This document shows, piece after piece, positions 54,601-64,000 of a stretch of DNA of 64,000 nt (position 1 is the stretch's first letter; the number at the start of each line of letters is the position of its first letter). The notes beneath the pieces are model-generated. The model searched no databases and was not told the DNA's origin. It was given only the letters and a program-made list of their open reading frames with translations. The translations under genes were made by a program, and so were the position numbers. Origin of the DNA: Zygnema cylindricum. Taxonomy: Eukaryota > Streptophyta > Zygnematophyceae > Zygnematales > Zygnemataceae. The stretch lies in assembly GCA_037447655.1 (NCBI GenBank), contig JBBHKE010001964.1, forward strand, positions 1-64,000. Direction: 5' to 3'.

Positions 54601-55899
54601 GAAATTGGGATCTCAACCCGATGACCAAAAACCCATCCCCTTTTTCTCGGCTTGATGGGGAAAGGAAAGGGGAGGGGGTATCTTTCTCACCTGCCCATGC
54701 ATTCATTCCCATTGCTTGTCCGATTGCCTCCTATGTTTTGCATGCAGGTTCACAAAAGGGACGGTGGCAGAAAAAGGCATTATCACCATCACAGGAAGCA
54801 TCCGCATTTGGGGTTATTTGCAAGACTCCTATGCAACCAAGTGTTAGCCGTGGGCCTTATCATATATTTCCCAGTCACGCTCGACTGTACGCGCACGCTC
54901 GACTGTACGCGCAATTTACCTTGGGGCAGAGGTTGCAAAAGTCAAAATTTTAGATTCCCGAAACCCACAATTTGTATTTTCAAAATCTGAACACTTGATT
55001 CTCGATCGGGTTATATCACGCTCCTAAATTGTTAACTGTTACACACATAGTAGGCGGTTACGAAAATAAAAGTTAATCGAAACTCGATTTCTCGCGACTA
55101 CCCGTACTCGCTCGGACCCGAATATATACAAAATTAATGGTACATCTCCTTCATACCTTCCACGATACCAAAAGTAGAAATTACAATAATGTTTGATAGT
55201 ATGGACAGTACAAAACCTTCCATTTTTTTCGTTTTTTGCTAACCCGGCCGTGCCCGACTTTCTATTTATTTTTGTGAATCACCTGCCTGAATCTGACCGC
55301 CCCCCAAAATTTTGCACCCAAATCCATCGCGAATCGAGCGGGTGGTCGAGTAACGGTCGCATACAGTTTCGGGTACCAAAGAGCTTTGCCTTAGGGTTTT
55401 AAACGTACACGATTATTGATGATACAGTACTTTCCGTTAATCGAAGCAGTCGTTAATAAAACTGCACGATTTCGCAAAATTGTGCAGTTTTTTGTACATT
55501 TGTTTGATTTTGTACAGTGTCCTACACGATTGCTTCGGTTATCGGCAAGCATTGTAGTTCAAATCGTGCGATTTTTTCCTTTATTCCGATAAAACGTATA
55601 ATTCGTGAATTTTGAAAAAATCGCAAAAAAACGCGATGTACTTTGTGTCAGGTAAACTGAACGGAAAATTTACGAGAAAGTATAGTATTTCAGTAAAATG
55701 TACGGTTGGTTACGAAAATGTATGGAATTTGAGGAAAACATACGTCGTAGTTATAGGTACTTGTTGTCGAATGAATTGAACTGAAATTTTACGGAACATG
55801 TACGTAATTTTATCGAAAATGTATGGACATTTTCGAAAGGAGAAGTTTGAAATGTCACACTATTTTTGCACGGTAAGTTTGAAAACTGTACGAACGTCT
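54601..55899. other. Unassigned 1.3-kb stretch
   Basis: Frames of 110 and 112 codons overlap near 54621-54990 in two phases with no recognisable domain. An 18-bp direct repeat (CACGCTCGACTGTACGCG) occurs twice around 54885-54922. The part from 55400 is A/T-rich with many GTAC words. Confidence 0.4.
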
Positions 55900-56110
55900 T
55901 CTTCAATTTTTTTTGAAAGAAGCCTCCATAGAATGTTGGAAAAATAGAGAGAGAAGGCGGCCATGGATGTTTGTCAGATAGTATGAGACAAACAAAATTT
56001 GTCAAAAAATTGCGTTTGTCGAGATTTGAACCCTACTCTACGACATATTGTCGCAGCCAAGATTTACGGTGTCCGTAGGCAGTCCATGAAGAAATTTCAC
56101 TGCGCTAATG
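55900..56110 (+). repeat. Degenerate LTR-like piece with tRNA-like module
   Basis: AGAGAGAAGGCGGCCATGG near 55949 resembles the GAGAGAG...GCCATGG block of Copia-1-type LTRs, and GAGATTTGAACCCT (56021-56034) is a good antisense tRNA T-loop, in the same relative order as in the F LTR. Boundaries are unclear. Confidence 0.4.
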
Positions 56111-56246
56111 GAGTGTGATACATATTTAAAGATTCATAATGTTTTGACGCTAATTTAACGGAAAACTTACAAACTGCGCTATATGTAAAAATAAAATTGT
56201 TTTACAGGTACGGAAAAGTACGGCTGAAAATTCATTAACGATATTT

Positions 56247-56265
56247 TAGTGTTGTGTATCGGTAA
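56247..56265 (+). repeat. 19-bp inverted repeat, left arm
   Basis: TAGTGTTGTGTATCGGTAA; its exact reverse complement is at 59974-59992. The arms enclose 3.7 kb that includes the TA-flanked inverted-repeat element. Confidence 0.6.
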
Positions 56266-56317
56266 GGATTTGTCAATAAACGATATGGACATTTTTTCAG
56301 GTACCTGATAATCGATA

Positions 56318-56420
56318 TATTGGTACGATATATCGTTATCGGTGTTATCGCCGATAAATAACCGATATTTATCGGTTATTATCAGCGATATCACCGATAT
56401 CTATAACTATCGCGATAGCT
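56318..56420. repeat. Cluster of GATATC/CGATAT hairpins
   Basis: Dense overlapping palindromes, for example ATAACCGATA then two bases then TATCGGTTAT (about 56354-56375) and CGATATATCG. A related CGATATATCG cluster is near 59876-59980. Confidence 0.6.
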
Positions 56421-56879
56421 GTACGGACCGTACAGAAAAATGTACGGCAAGTACACTCAACTGTACGTGTTATTCCCCGAGCGTTCAGCGGACCCCCTTT
56501 CCCCCGATTTCGGTAAAAAATCAAGATTTTTCTTTGATTATATCTAAGTTAGGGGGTTTTACTTGGGTTCCACGCTCCCATACCCTTCTTGAATGTCCTA
56601 ATGCCTTTTCAGTCCATTTTACAAACGATCTGAAATAAGGTCGGAAAAAATAAATGCATAAGTTGAATTTTGGACGATTATGAGCTATTGTCGCAGATTT
56701 CGTGTACATTCATGGCGTTACATGGCGGTGCATGGCGTTATTTATGACATATTTGATATTTGTTGGTCCTATTTCTAGTCCAGCTTAGAGGCATTAACAT
56801 ACAAGTCTGTGATACCTCAATTCACCATCATGCATAATCAATTAAATGTCATAATGTTAAAAATTGAATTCCCAAATTC

Positions 56880-57355
56880 TCAATTTTTCACATCTTGCCA
56901 AATCACCAATTTCACATTCTAAATATTGTAAAATTTCCTAACTTTCCAATTCTTTATCTCCAAAATCTTCAAGGTCAAAAGTCAACACCTTCAAAATTCA
57001 ATTCTCAAATTCTCAATGCTTCGTATCTTGCCAAATCACCAATTTTACATTCTGAAAATTCTAAGATTCTTAACTAACCAATTCTCAATCTCTAAAAATG
57101 TGCAATGTCAAAATTCTCAATATTCAATTTTTAAGTTATCAATGTTTTCAATTTCCAAACCACCATATTCAAAATTTGAAAATTTTGCAATTCCTATATT
57201 TTAAAATCTCAATCTTTAAAAATTTGCAATGTATAAATTCTCAATATTCAATTTTTAAATTATCAATGTTTTCAATTTCCAAACCACTATATTCAAAATC
57301 TAAAAATTTTGCAATTCCTACCTTTTAAAATCTCAATCTCTAAAAATCTGCAATA
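56880..57355. repeat. AT-rich tandem repeat, 124-bp period
   Basis: Units 57083-57206 and 57207-57330 plus a partial unit, each starting TCTCAATCT. A more decayed repeat of about 130 bp (CATCTTGCCAAATCACCAAT) precedes them from about 56890. Non-coding. Confidence 0.8.
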
Positions 57356-58213
57356 TTTCAACCGTACGTTCTAAAATGTACCCAAAACTTAAAAAATTCC
57401 TCTTCATTCATTTTTTTTGGATGAACTTTCCCACCAATCTCCAAGTACTTTTCCCAATTCCGTTGGTCGTTTTCCATTTTTTTGTAAGTTCTCTAATTCT
57501 TTGATATTTTCAGTCTCTTCTACCTCCTCATCAAAAATCTCTGTCGCATCATCCTCTCCTCCTACATTATCCATCAGATGAATAAATATATAATTGAACT
57601 TTGTTACTATTTTATAAACGACTAATATTTCCTCAAATAGGTGCTCCATAATTTTAAAAATATGGTAGCTGTAAATGGGGGAAGACAGCGTGACAGGTGT
57701 GCGTTTTTTTTTTCGAAAAAGATTCATTCTCAAATTTTACAATGTAATATAAATTTTTCGTTTCGGTACAGTACACCGCATTCGTTATTAGAATTATGTA
57801 CTCTATATCGGCACCCAAGATTTTGACATTGATACGCGAAATATATTGACTGATTATAATTTATCCGTGACGTTAATTTCGGTTCTTGTGAATTAGCGTC
57901 AATGGTGTCACCGTACATATTTAATGAATAGTGTGGTGTACGGAGGGTGGTTGTTTGTACATAGCTATACTTCGTTACCATAATTCGTACGGAAATTGTT
58001 ATTTACTTATGTTGGTTACATACAGAACTGCGCTTAGAATGAACTCATACCTATTTTAGTGTATAAGTATGAACGGCGTAATGATTGTTCATCCGCAAAC
58101 CTAAATTAGAATAATGGATTCATTACAAAAGAAAGACGAGGCGTGGTACAGATTGTCAAATTTTGTACTTCTACCTATTTTAACGTATATGTAATGACGG
58201 CGCATTCTGTATA

Positions 58214-59678
58214 CCTAAATCATCGTTATGGAGAAATTACAATTAAACATTTTTTTCACAAGGGGATTGATACACAAATTAACATCAATTTGCGGACTTC
58301 ACACTAGAAATGGATGATGAATGAGATGAGGAAATGAATGTCCTTTATATTTGTTTGGACGTGAATCGCCCTTAACGTCATCACACGTCAACAAAAACGT
58401 CACGATGTGACTCATGTTGCCATACAATTATACGATGATGACTCAAATCCGTCCGTACCAAACCATCGGTAAGAAGGGGGGAGGACGTTTCGTCAAAGTT
58501 CCAAAGATGTTTTAAATTTACTTTTTTTTACGTTTTATTTTAGATGATTTTGATTGGCTGTTTGATAATGGGTTAGCATTTAAAAAAAAAATGTTATAGT
58601 ACGGATCACTCATTCGGGATACGACTTCATTTTTCTTCTAAGAGTGAACCTCCATCGGGCGAAAAGTGGGGTTCTTTAATGGAAAAAGTGTACTTTCGTA
58701 CAGATCCAGCTCATTTCCGTACAGAGACGTACTAATTTATTTTTTATTTTTTTTAAATATGATTACTGTCGGCGTGTCAAGATTCTCCAAACTTCTGGGC
58801 GACAACGTCGACCATCCGATTATGTGTTTTCGAAGCAAGCGGTCACGTCGTCCAGTGATTAATGACTCTCCTCATGAGGAGAGTCATCAATCACCGGACG
58901 TGTAAAATGTTTACGCGTGGAAAGGTGACGTACTGGCCGCGCGCCTTCGGACAGGCGGGAAGCAAATCCAACGAAAACCATCAAAAAAAATATTTGTTGA
59001 AGAATGTGTCGTGACGCCTCCTCCACGATCCGCTGACATCCGAAATTTATGGCGCCACGACGAAACACGAACGACAAAACAACTACAAAAAATACAAAAT
59101 ACGAACGTACAAATTGTACATTCACGTAATTTAATTTTGCGACTGGATGTACGGATACAAGTCCAGATATTGTGCTTTTGGAATCTTTGACTGCTCGTCG
59201 TCAAAACATGAACTTGCGTGCGTCCAATCGAAAGAAATCACGTACGCGATAGATTCCATTGTTGACACGACCTGACGGAGAAGTGAACAAAGTATTACTG
59301 CCTGTAAACATTTCCGTACGATTAATGTCGGCGCCTGATGGAGGGTTACCCCAAATCGGAAATCTTCATTCCGAAAAGGGTTTCTGGAAAGAAAATGACT
59401 TACCACAGTTGTCAAAATTTGACGCACTTGACCGTATGTTTTGTCCGCGGCTACGCTCCAAAAATTGTATTTTGTCTGTCGCTACGCTCCAAAAAGGTTG
59501 ACAGCCGAGCGGTCGAGCTGTTTGGCGCTCCTGTTTTTTGTTTTTTTGCGAAATGAATGGTACGGGAGCATTCATTTCGTCATCTCATTCACCATCCGTT
59601 TCTAGTGTGAATCCTGCAAATGACACTAATTCATTGTTGACACTAATAATTTCTATAGTCTAATAACGATTCATGGTG
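58214..59678. mobile_element. 1.47-kb non-autonomous TIR element
   Basis: Long terminal inverted repeats: left 58214-58345, right 59555-59678, sharing TTCACACTAGAAA, GGATG and GAATGAGATGA-like blocks. Flanked by TA. The outer ends resemble the MITE ends (AATCGTTAT). It encodes no recognisable transposase. A 52-bp palindrome lies near its centre. Confidence 0.65.
58849..58900. repeat. 52-bp palindrome
   Basis: Perfect 26-bp core 58862-58887 (ATGACTCTCCTCA and its reverse complement), extended to 52 bp with two mismatched pairs. No spacer, so it can form a cruciform. Confidence 0.9.
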
Positions 59679-60380
59679 TAGTATACTTTTAGAACTATAA
59701 AGTATTATTTTAAATTTGTCTACGTTTACGTGATGCGCTGTCCGTAATCATTTTCAGTTAAATAGATACGGAAAAGATTGTTATACGTGGCATGCCATGC
59801 TATATAATGTAAATAATGTAATTCATTATATTATAAAGTACTATAATATGCGTACTATATATTTTTTAAATTATCGCCGATATGTAATTTGTTGGTCTCG
59901 GACCGATATATCGAGACCTCTAACCGTACGAAAATCGATAACTATCGGTATAGGTGTTATCGAGATAAGTTTTTTACCGATACACAACACTATGAATTTA
60001 ACGATTTGTTCAAAAGGTTCAATGCGTTCGCTACGTATAATTCGTCGCGATTGAATCGTTCGCACTAATCGCTATGAACAACTATGTTGGCAAGTAACGC
60101 CAGAATTAAGAATTTACCTACATCTACCCCAAGGGCTCACAGCCTCACAAGGTGTCTTTAGGGAACTACGCGTATTTTACACCTTGTGCACTCTTAGGGG
60201 GCCGGCCTATTTTACAGGACGCGTGCGTATAATACGGCATCATGCATAACTTTTGATATATGTTTTGAAGGAAAACAAAGTGGCAGGAACATTCGAACAT
60301 GGTTTCAAGTTTCCGCCTCATCACCTGTCAAAATACGAATAACGAAGGACAAAACCATAGATTTTCCTCGGGAGGCCAGT

Positions 60381-60480
60381 ACACCGCGCATCGTTATTAG
60401 TGTCGAATTTTAAATAGTGTGGAAGTAAATATACCGTCATTGACGCTAATTAATATTTTTTTTTTTTTTTTTAAAAAGGT
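60381..60480. repeat. MITE-end-like fragment
   Basis: TACACCGCGCATCGTTATTA matches the MITE terminus, followed by a T-run near 60455-60472. The opposite end is not clear. Confidence 0.4.
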
Positions 60481-60492
60481 GTATTCTAATTT

Positions 60493-60988
60493 TGGCGTTT
60501 ATGCCAATTTGGGAACAGCAAAATTGGAATATTCGTTGTACAATTATAAAAATTAATATATTTGTCACTACAAATTGTTAAATGTATTTTTAATGGGAAA
60601 TTTTGAGATCGGATTATTAAATGAAAAAGAAAAAAATGAAATCTAGATTTGATATGGTTGAGGTGTAAATTGTGAGTTGGGTTATATTATTAAGTGTAAT
60701 CATTTAGTTTTAATTTTAGTTGACTTGAGATAGAATTGTGGGAAGTAGATCCGGATTTAGATATTGGAAGGAATTATTTTTGTTGTAATCAGAAAATGAA
60801 AATATATACATATTATGTATCATGAAATCTGGATGGTATATGGAGGCAGCGGAAGCGTTGGTGGAACAAGTGGAACATTCCGTCGGAGGCATTTGGGCGT
60901 ATTCAGATGTAGGAGACAGCAGCTGATGGCATGTGTGACAACTGGTGACGTGGCTCCATGGATTTACGAAACTAAATCTTCGGGGGAG
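60493..60988 (+). other. Interior flank of an LTR family 4 element
   Basis: Ends in the polypurine-like tract AAATCTTCGGGGGAG (60974-60988) directly before the LTR start, so this should be the 3' interior of a plus-strand element. A short frame from 60815 reads YGGSGSVGGTSGTFRRRHLG, not recognised. No pol is visible. Confidence 0.45.
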
Positions 60989-62445
60989 TGTTGTTTTGGA
61001 AGATTCAGTTTCGTACTTGCGTGCGCGTGTTTGCGTGCGTACGTATTTACCGAAATTAATGTGGTGGCACAAATGCATTTTCGAGTTAAGGGAGAAGTGA
61101 AATTAATTGAAGTTCGACGTACGGAAATACGAATTGAGTGACGCGAACAAACATATGTAAAAGTACGGTTCGCGTAAGTGAAATGGACGGCGGATCGCGA
61201 AAAAATCCGATGTATGATATTCGAAGTATGTAAAATCGTAAAATTGTACGTCGCACGTACGAAACATAATGCGACAGGTGACATTTATTACATGGGACGT
61301 CGCCGGTACGGAGCGTCGTATTTGACAGGTGTACTTTAAATTTGGCGCGCGAGATTTATGGAAAGTACGCCATGGTACATAGAATCTATATTGGACAGGT
61401 GTACTATTAGGTGTACTTTATTTACGACATATATTTATCGAAAATGACGTGTACCTTAAATGCGACAAGGCGCATTTATGAGGAAGTACATGATTTTGGT
61501 ACGGACAGGATTTGGATCGTACTAATTGATTTCGGCAAATTGGTCATGGTACACGTGGAGGGCGAACGGCGTCTGCCGATATTTTTAAGAGACCACATTG
61601 TTTTTTATGACACATTATCTAGTGGAACGTACATATGCGATGTCGGTTCACTACGTGGATCTATCTACAAGTGACTAAGCGAGTTGTCGCTTATGACGCG
61701 TATTTTGCGGACGCGTCGGTGAAAATATTTGAAATAACATTGTTTTGTCGTATGTGTAATAATAATTTAGTATTGATTATGACAGTTATTATTTAGATGG
61801 TCATTTAGGGTTTCGACAATTTAATTTGTGTGTTGTCGTACTTGCCGACAAGTGTACGCTTATGATTGGTTGACTTTCAGGTGTATACTTACAGTTAGGA
61901 TTATTTGTCGTAATAGGTTCTCATGATGTAATACTACTTAGTGGAAGGTACGTTGGCTATTTTGACATGTAGCAATTCATTGACATCTCACAAATGTATA
62001 TATAGGAATGAGCTTTGTTAGGAATGAATCATCAATGTTGGTTAGTAAAGTGGGGACCAAAGATGTAGTATTTTAGGGTTGTCGATTAGGTCATGCACTT
62101 TGAATGATATAATGATTATTTGACTATAATTTGATTATACTTTTGTTTGTGTGTGATGCATTTGTTTCTTATTATTTATTTATGTTATTTTATATATGTT
62201 TGATATGCATTGTTTATACATTTGTCCTAGGGTTTGTTTATGTCGATTATTCCATCAAACCTTAGATGTTGTCATAGGGTTTGTTTATGTTGATTATTCC
62301 ATGAAACCCTAAATGTTGTTTGTTGCGTCTGTGTACGCATATGGAGGATGCATTTCATATGATTGTTCTTCGACCTATTTTTGCTTAGCTTCTTGCATGA
62401 TAGTTTGGGTCCCTTCTGCGGTCTATTTTAGACCAAAGAATAACA
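60989..62445 (+). repeat. LTR of family 4 (1457 bp)
   Basis: TGTTGTTTTGG to GAATAACA, homologous to the reverse complement of 19818-21234, including the palindrome GGTCTATTTTAGACC near its end. A polypurine tract precedes it. It passes directly into Copia-1 LTR sequence at 62446. Confidence 0.82.
62226..62319. repeat. 47-bp tandem repeat, two units
   Basis: Two units of AGGGTTTGTTTATG...GATTATTCCAT...GATGTTGT type near the LTR end, a position where the sister LTR at 19818 has a different array. Confidence 0.8.
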
Positions 62446-62696
62446 CTCTCTCCCAAAGAGATTCTGTACAAAAGGTCAACTTTGACCCTCTATAACTTAC
62501 TGCTCAGGGAGCAAATTCAGAGATTCTTTTTGCTATCGACTGAGGGGAGTCTTCTCTTCACAGGGGTGAAGTTGGTCAGGGTTTTTGTCTGCCAGGGTGG
62601 CAGTTATTTTTGCTGAAACACAAAGGGGTCAGGGTTATCCTAGAGGCTTCTTGGAAGCTGTCCACTCTGAGGACTTAGGGAGGTCTCAGAGTTTCA
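62446..62696 (+). repeat. 5' LTR of H, 3' part only
   Basis: Begins at CTCTCTCCCAAAGAG and ends GAGTTTCA. Contains hairpins at 62501-62513, 62538-62551, 62556-62571 and 62589-62603. Confidence 0.87.
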
Positions 62697-62711
62697 GGTT
62701 ATGGGCCCACC
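62697..62711 (+). promoter_or_regulatory. Primer binding site of H
   Basis: GGTTATGGGCCCACC, full 15-base match, directly after the LTR terminal CA. Confidence 0.83.
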
Positions 62712-64000
62712 CTCTAGGGTACCAATCTTTAATGGAACTGGCTTCATATACTGGGAAAGTATGATGATAGGAGCTCTATGCGAAAAAAGGTTTTGGGGGA
62801 TAGTGAGTGGACGGTTGGGGCGTCCATCAAGTCTTGGAATTACTCCAAGGTTTGGAGGAAGCAGATTCACCAGGAAAGAGGATCCACCTTCAACGGAGGA
62901 AACAAAAGAAGGAGAGGGACCACACCAATAACAACTGGTTCGGTATTCATATCACCTATTCGGAGGAACGAGGAGAATGATACTGAAACCTGGGACTTCA
63001 ACAATATAGCGGCAAAGCACTTCATCCTACGCCATCTCACTCAAGGACTTGCATGTCCTCATTTCCAAGTAGAAAGGGCATCCGATCTTTGGATGGCTCT
63101 CATAGAGATGTACCCAAGTTGTACGATTCAGCAACAACAGTTGGCTGATCAAAAAGTTAAGGAGTATGTATACAAAGGGGGAGGGATGTTGGATTTTTGC
63201 AATGAGCTTGCTACACTCTTCATGGAGCTAGAGAGTGCGGGAAAAGATTTTAGTGAAAAAGAAATGGTTAACTATCTACTGATGAAGTTATCAATGAGTT
63301 CGAGAACATAGTCAACCGTGTGCAAGACTTGCCGGACTCAAGGTGGATATAGAACTCAGTGGTAGGAATGATTCTCGTTCGAAAGAATACAATTGAGATC
63401 CGAAAGGGAGGAAAGAGTGGGCAAGCCTTGGCAGTTGTGATCGACTAGAGGAAAAAGGATTCCCGGAGAGAGATCAGAAATTACGGAGGGGGGGAGCAGA
63501 AATATCAGACCGACGAGTTCGGACCAAGGCGTCTCAAGGGTTTATGTCATTTCTGTAAGAAACCAAGGCACTATATGGCGGAGTGCACTAAGCTAACCGA
63601 GCTTCGGTTAAAAGAGGGGCAGACTGGTGGAACCCGGAGAGGAAAGAAAAAGGCCCTTGTGACACAGGTATATGAGGTGGAATCAGAAGACGCGGACGAT
63701 GAGCTCCTATTGGATGAGGAGTTGGAAGCGACAAACGAGGTAGAAATTCCACGAAAGCAGAAATGTGCTTTCGGTGGATTGAAAGGTGAAGCAGGCTGGA
63801 TTGTAGATTCAGGTGCCTCGATGCACATGAGTAAGGATAAACACCTGCTCACTAAGATAAAAAAGATTCCCACCGTAGAGATATAGTACGGGGATAGGAG
63901 GATAGTCACTACTACTCTTATAAGATTGGTAGATTTGAAAGTATTGGCAGAAGGAAAGACATCCATAGTTACATTCTCGGATGTATTGTTTATTTCGGAG
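62701..64000 (+). pseudogene. gag-pro: Copia H Gag and protease start
   Basis: The LTR-borne gag start is AGG instead of ATG, so the first ATG is the one inside the primer site (MGPPSRVPIFNG). Then GFIYWESMMIGALCEKRFWG, a shift near 62910, ETWDFNNIAAKHFILRHLTQ, LWMALIEMYPSCTIQQQQLA, YVYKGGGMLDFCNELATLFM, a shift near 63290, a stop in SRWI-stop-NSVVGMILV, zinc knuckle CHFCKKPRHYMAEC, acidic linker, and protease WIVDSGASMHMSKD (the usual Cys after MHM is Ser). A further stop falls near 63885. Confidence 0.88.

Larger units (their letters stand above)
62446..64000 (+). mobile_element. Copia-1 element H, runs off right edge
   Basis: Plus-strand partial 5' LTR (62446-62696), primer site, Gag and protease start. 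Same family as A at the other end of the window, in inverted orientation. The LTR is missing its first 800 bases, replaced by LTR family 4 sequence. Confidence 0.9.

Noticed and set aside
54621-54990. Overlapping 110- and 112-codon plus-strand frames as a gene
   Set aside because: Both phases are open over the same bases, neither shows a domain, and there is no independent support for either.
56895-57328. Short plus-strand frames rich in N, F, Q and S
   Set aside because: Products of the AT-rich 124-bp tandem repeat, with no independent coding signal.
58666-59125. Two opposed frames sharing the residues INDSPHEESH/IDDSPHEESH
   Set aside because: The shared residues come from the palindrome, which reads the same on both strands. 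No domain is present.

Overview
This window is repeat-dominated nuclear DNA, most likely from a land plant or a close streptophyte relative with a large genome. I found no convincing host gene, rRNA, functional tRNA or organelle sequence. About 55 of the 64 kb is LTR retrotransposon sequence, mostly Ty1/copia, in nested, inverted and truncated copies. Plant features are Copia and Gypsy polyproteins, LTRs near 1 kb, primer sites matching the plant initiator tRNA-Met, and short TA-flanked inverted-repeat elements. I cannot name the species.

Layout. 1-17053 is one nested cluster. A minus-strand copia element (B, 6883-17053) is the host. Its 3' LTR was hit by a Gypsy element (2535-6882), whose integrase was then hit by copia element A (1-2534, running off the left edge). 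B's 5' LTR was hit by a 4.27-kb Gag-only element (12593-16866) with 1007-bp LTRs and a near-perfect 5-bp target duplication. 17455-25520 holds broken copia pieces (2b, D, M) plus a solo LTR of another family (19818-21234). 25521-27584 carries a 1.1-kb segment repeated at 53465-54600, followed by a decayed unknown reading frame. 27585-37397 is two copia elements fused head to head inside gag (E minus, F plus). 37398-50382 holds a pogo-like transposase scrap and a patchwork of LTRs and pol fragments (I, J, K, L, G). 50383-60988 is the least copia-rich part: a reverse-transcriptase-like scrap, an LTR flanked by a 298-bp direct duplication, TA-flanked MITEs, a 1.47-kb inverted-repeat element with a central palindrome, and AT-rich tandem repeats. 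60989-62445 is another LTR of the solo family, and 62446-64000 is a plus-strand copia (H) running off the right edge.

The most interesting signal is shared by the copia families. (1) Directly after the LTR they carry GGTTATGGGCCCACC or a slight variant, the complement of the anticodon arm, not the 3' end, of plant initiator tRNA-Met. This is the half-tRNA priming arrangement known from Drosophila copia and yeast Ty5. (2) Gag begins inside the LTR (20 bases before its end in Copia-1, 59 bases in Copia-2) and is read through the primer site, which therefore also encodes conserved Gag residues V-M-G. (3) The Copia-1 leader has a train of small hairpins, many with AGGG loops and with base changes that preserve pairing. 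(4) The U3 carries a conserved palindrome packed with GTAC cores. The Gypsy element instead uses the usual 3'-end initiator-tRNA site.

Almost every coding region is a pseudogene. Domain identities are firm because catalytic motifs are visible. Junctions are good to a few bases where LTR ends or duplications define them, and to tens of bases elsewhere.
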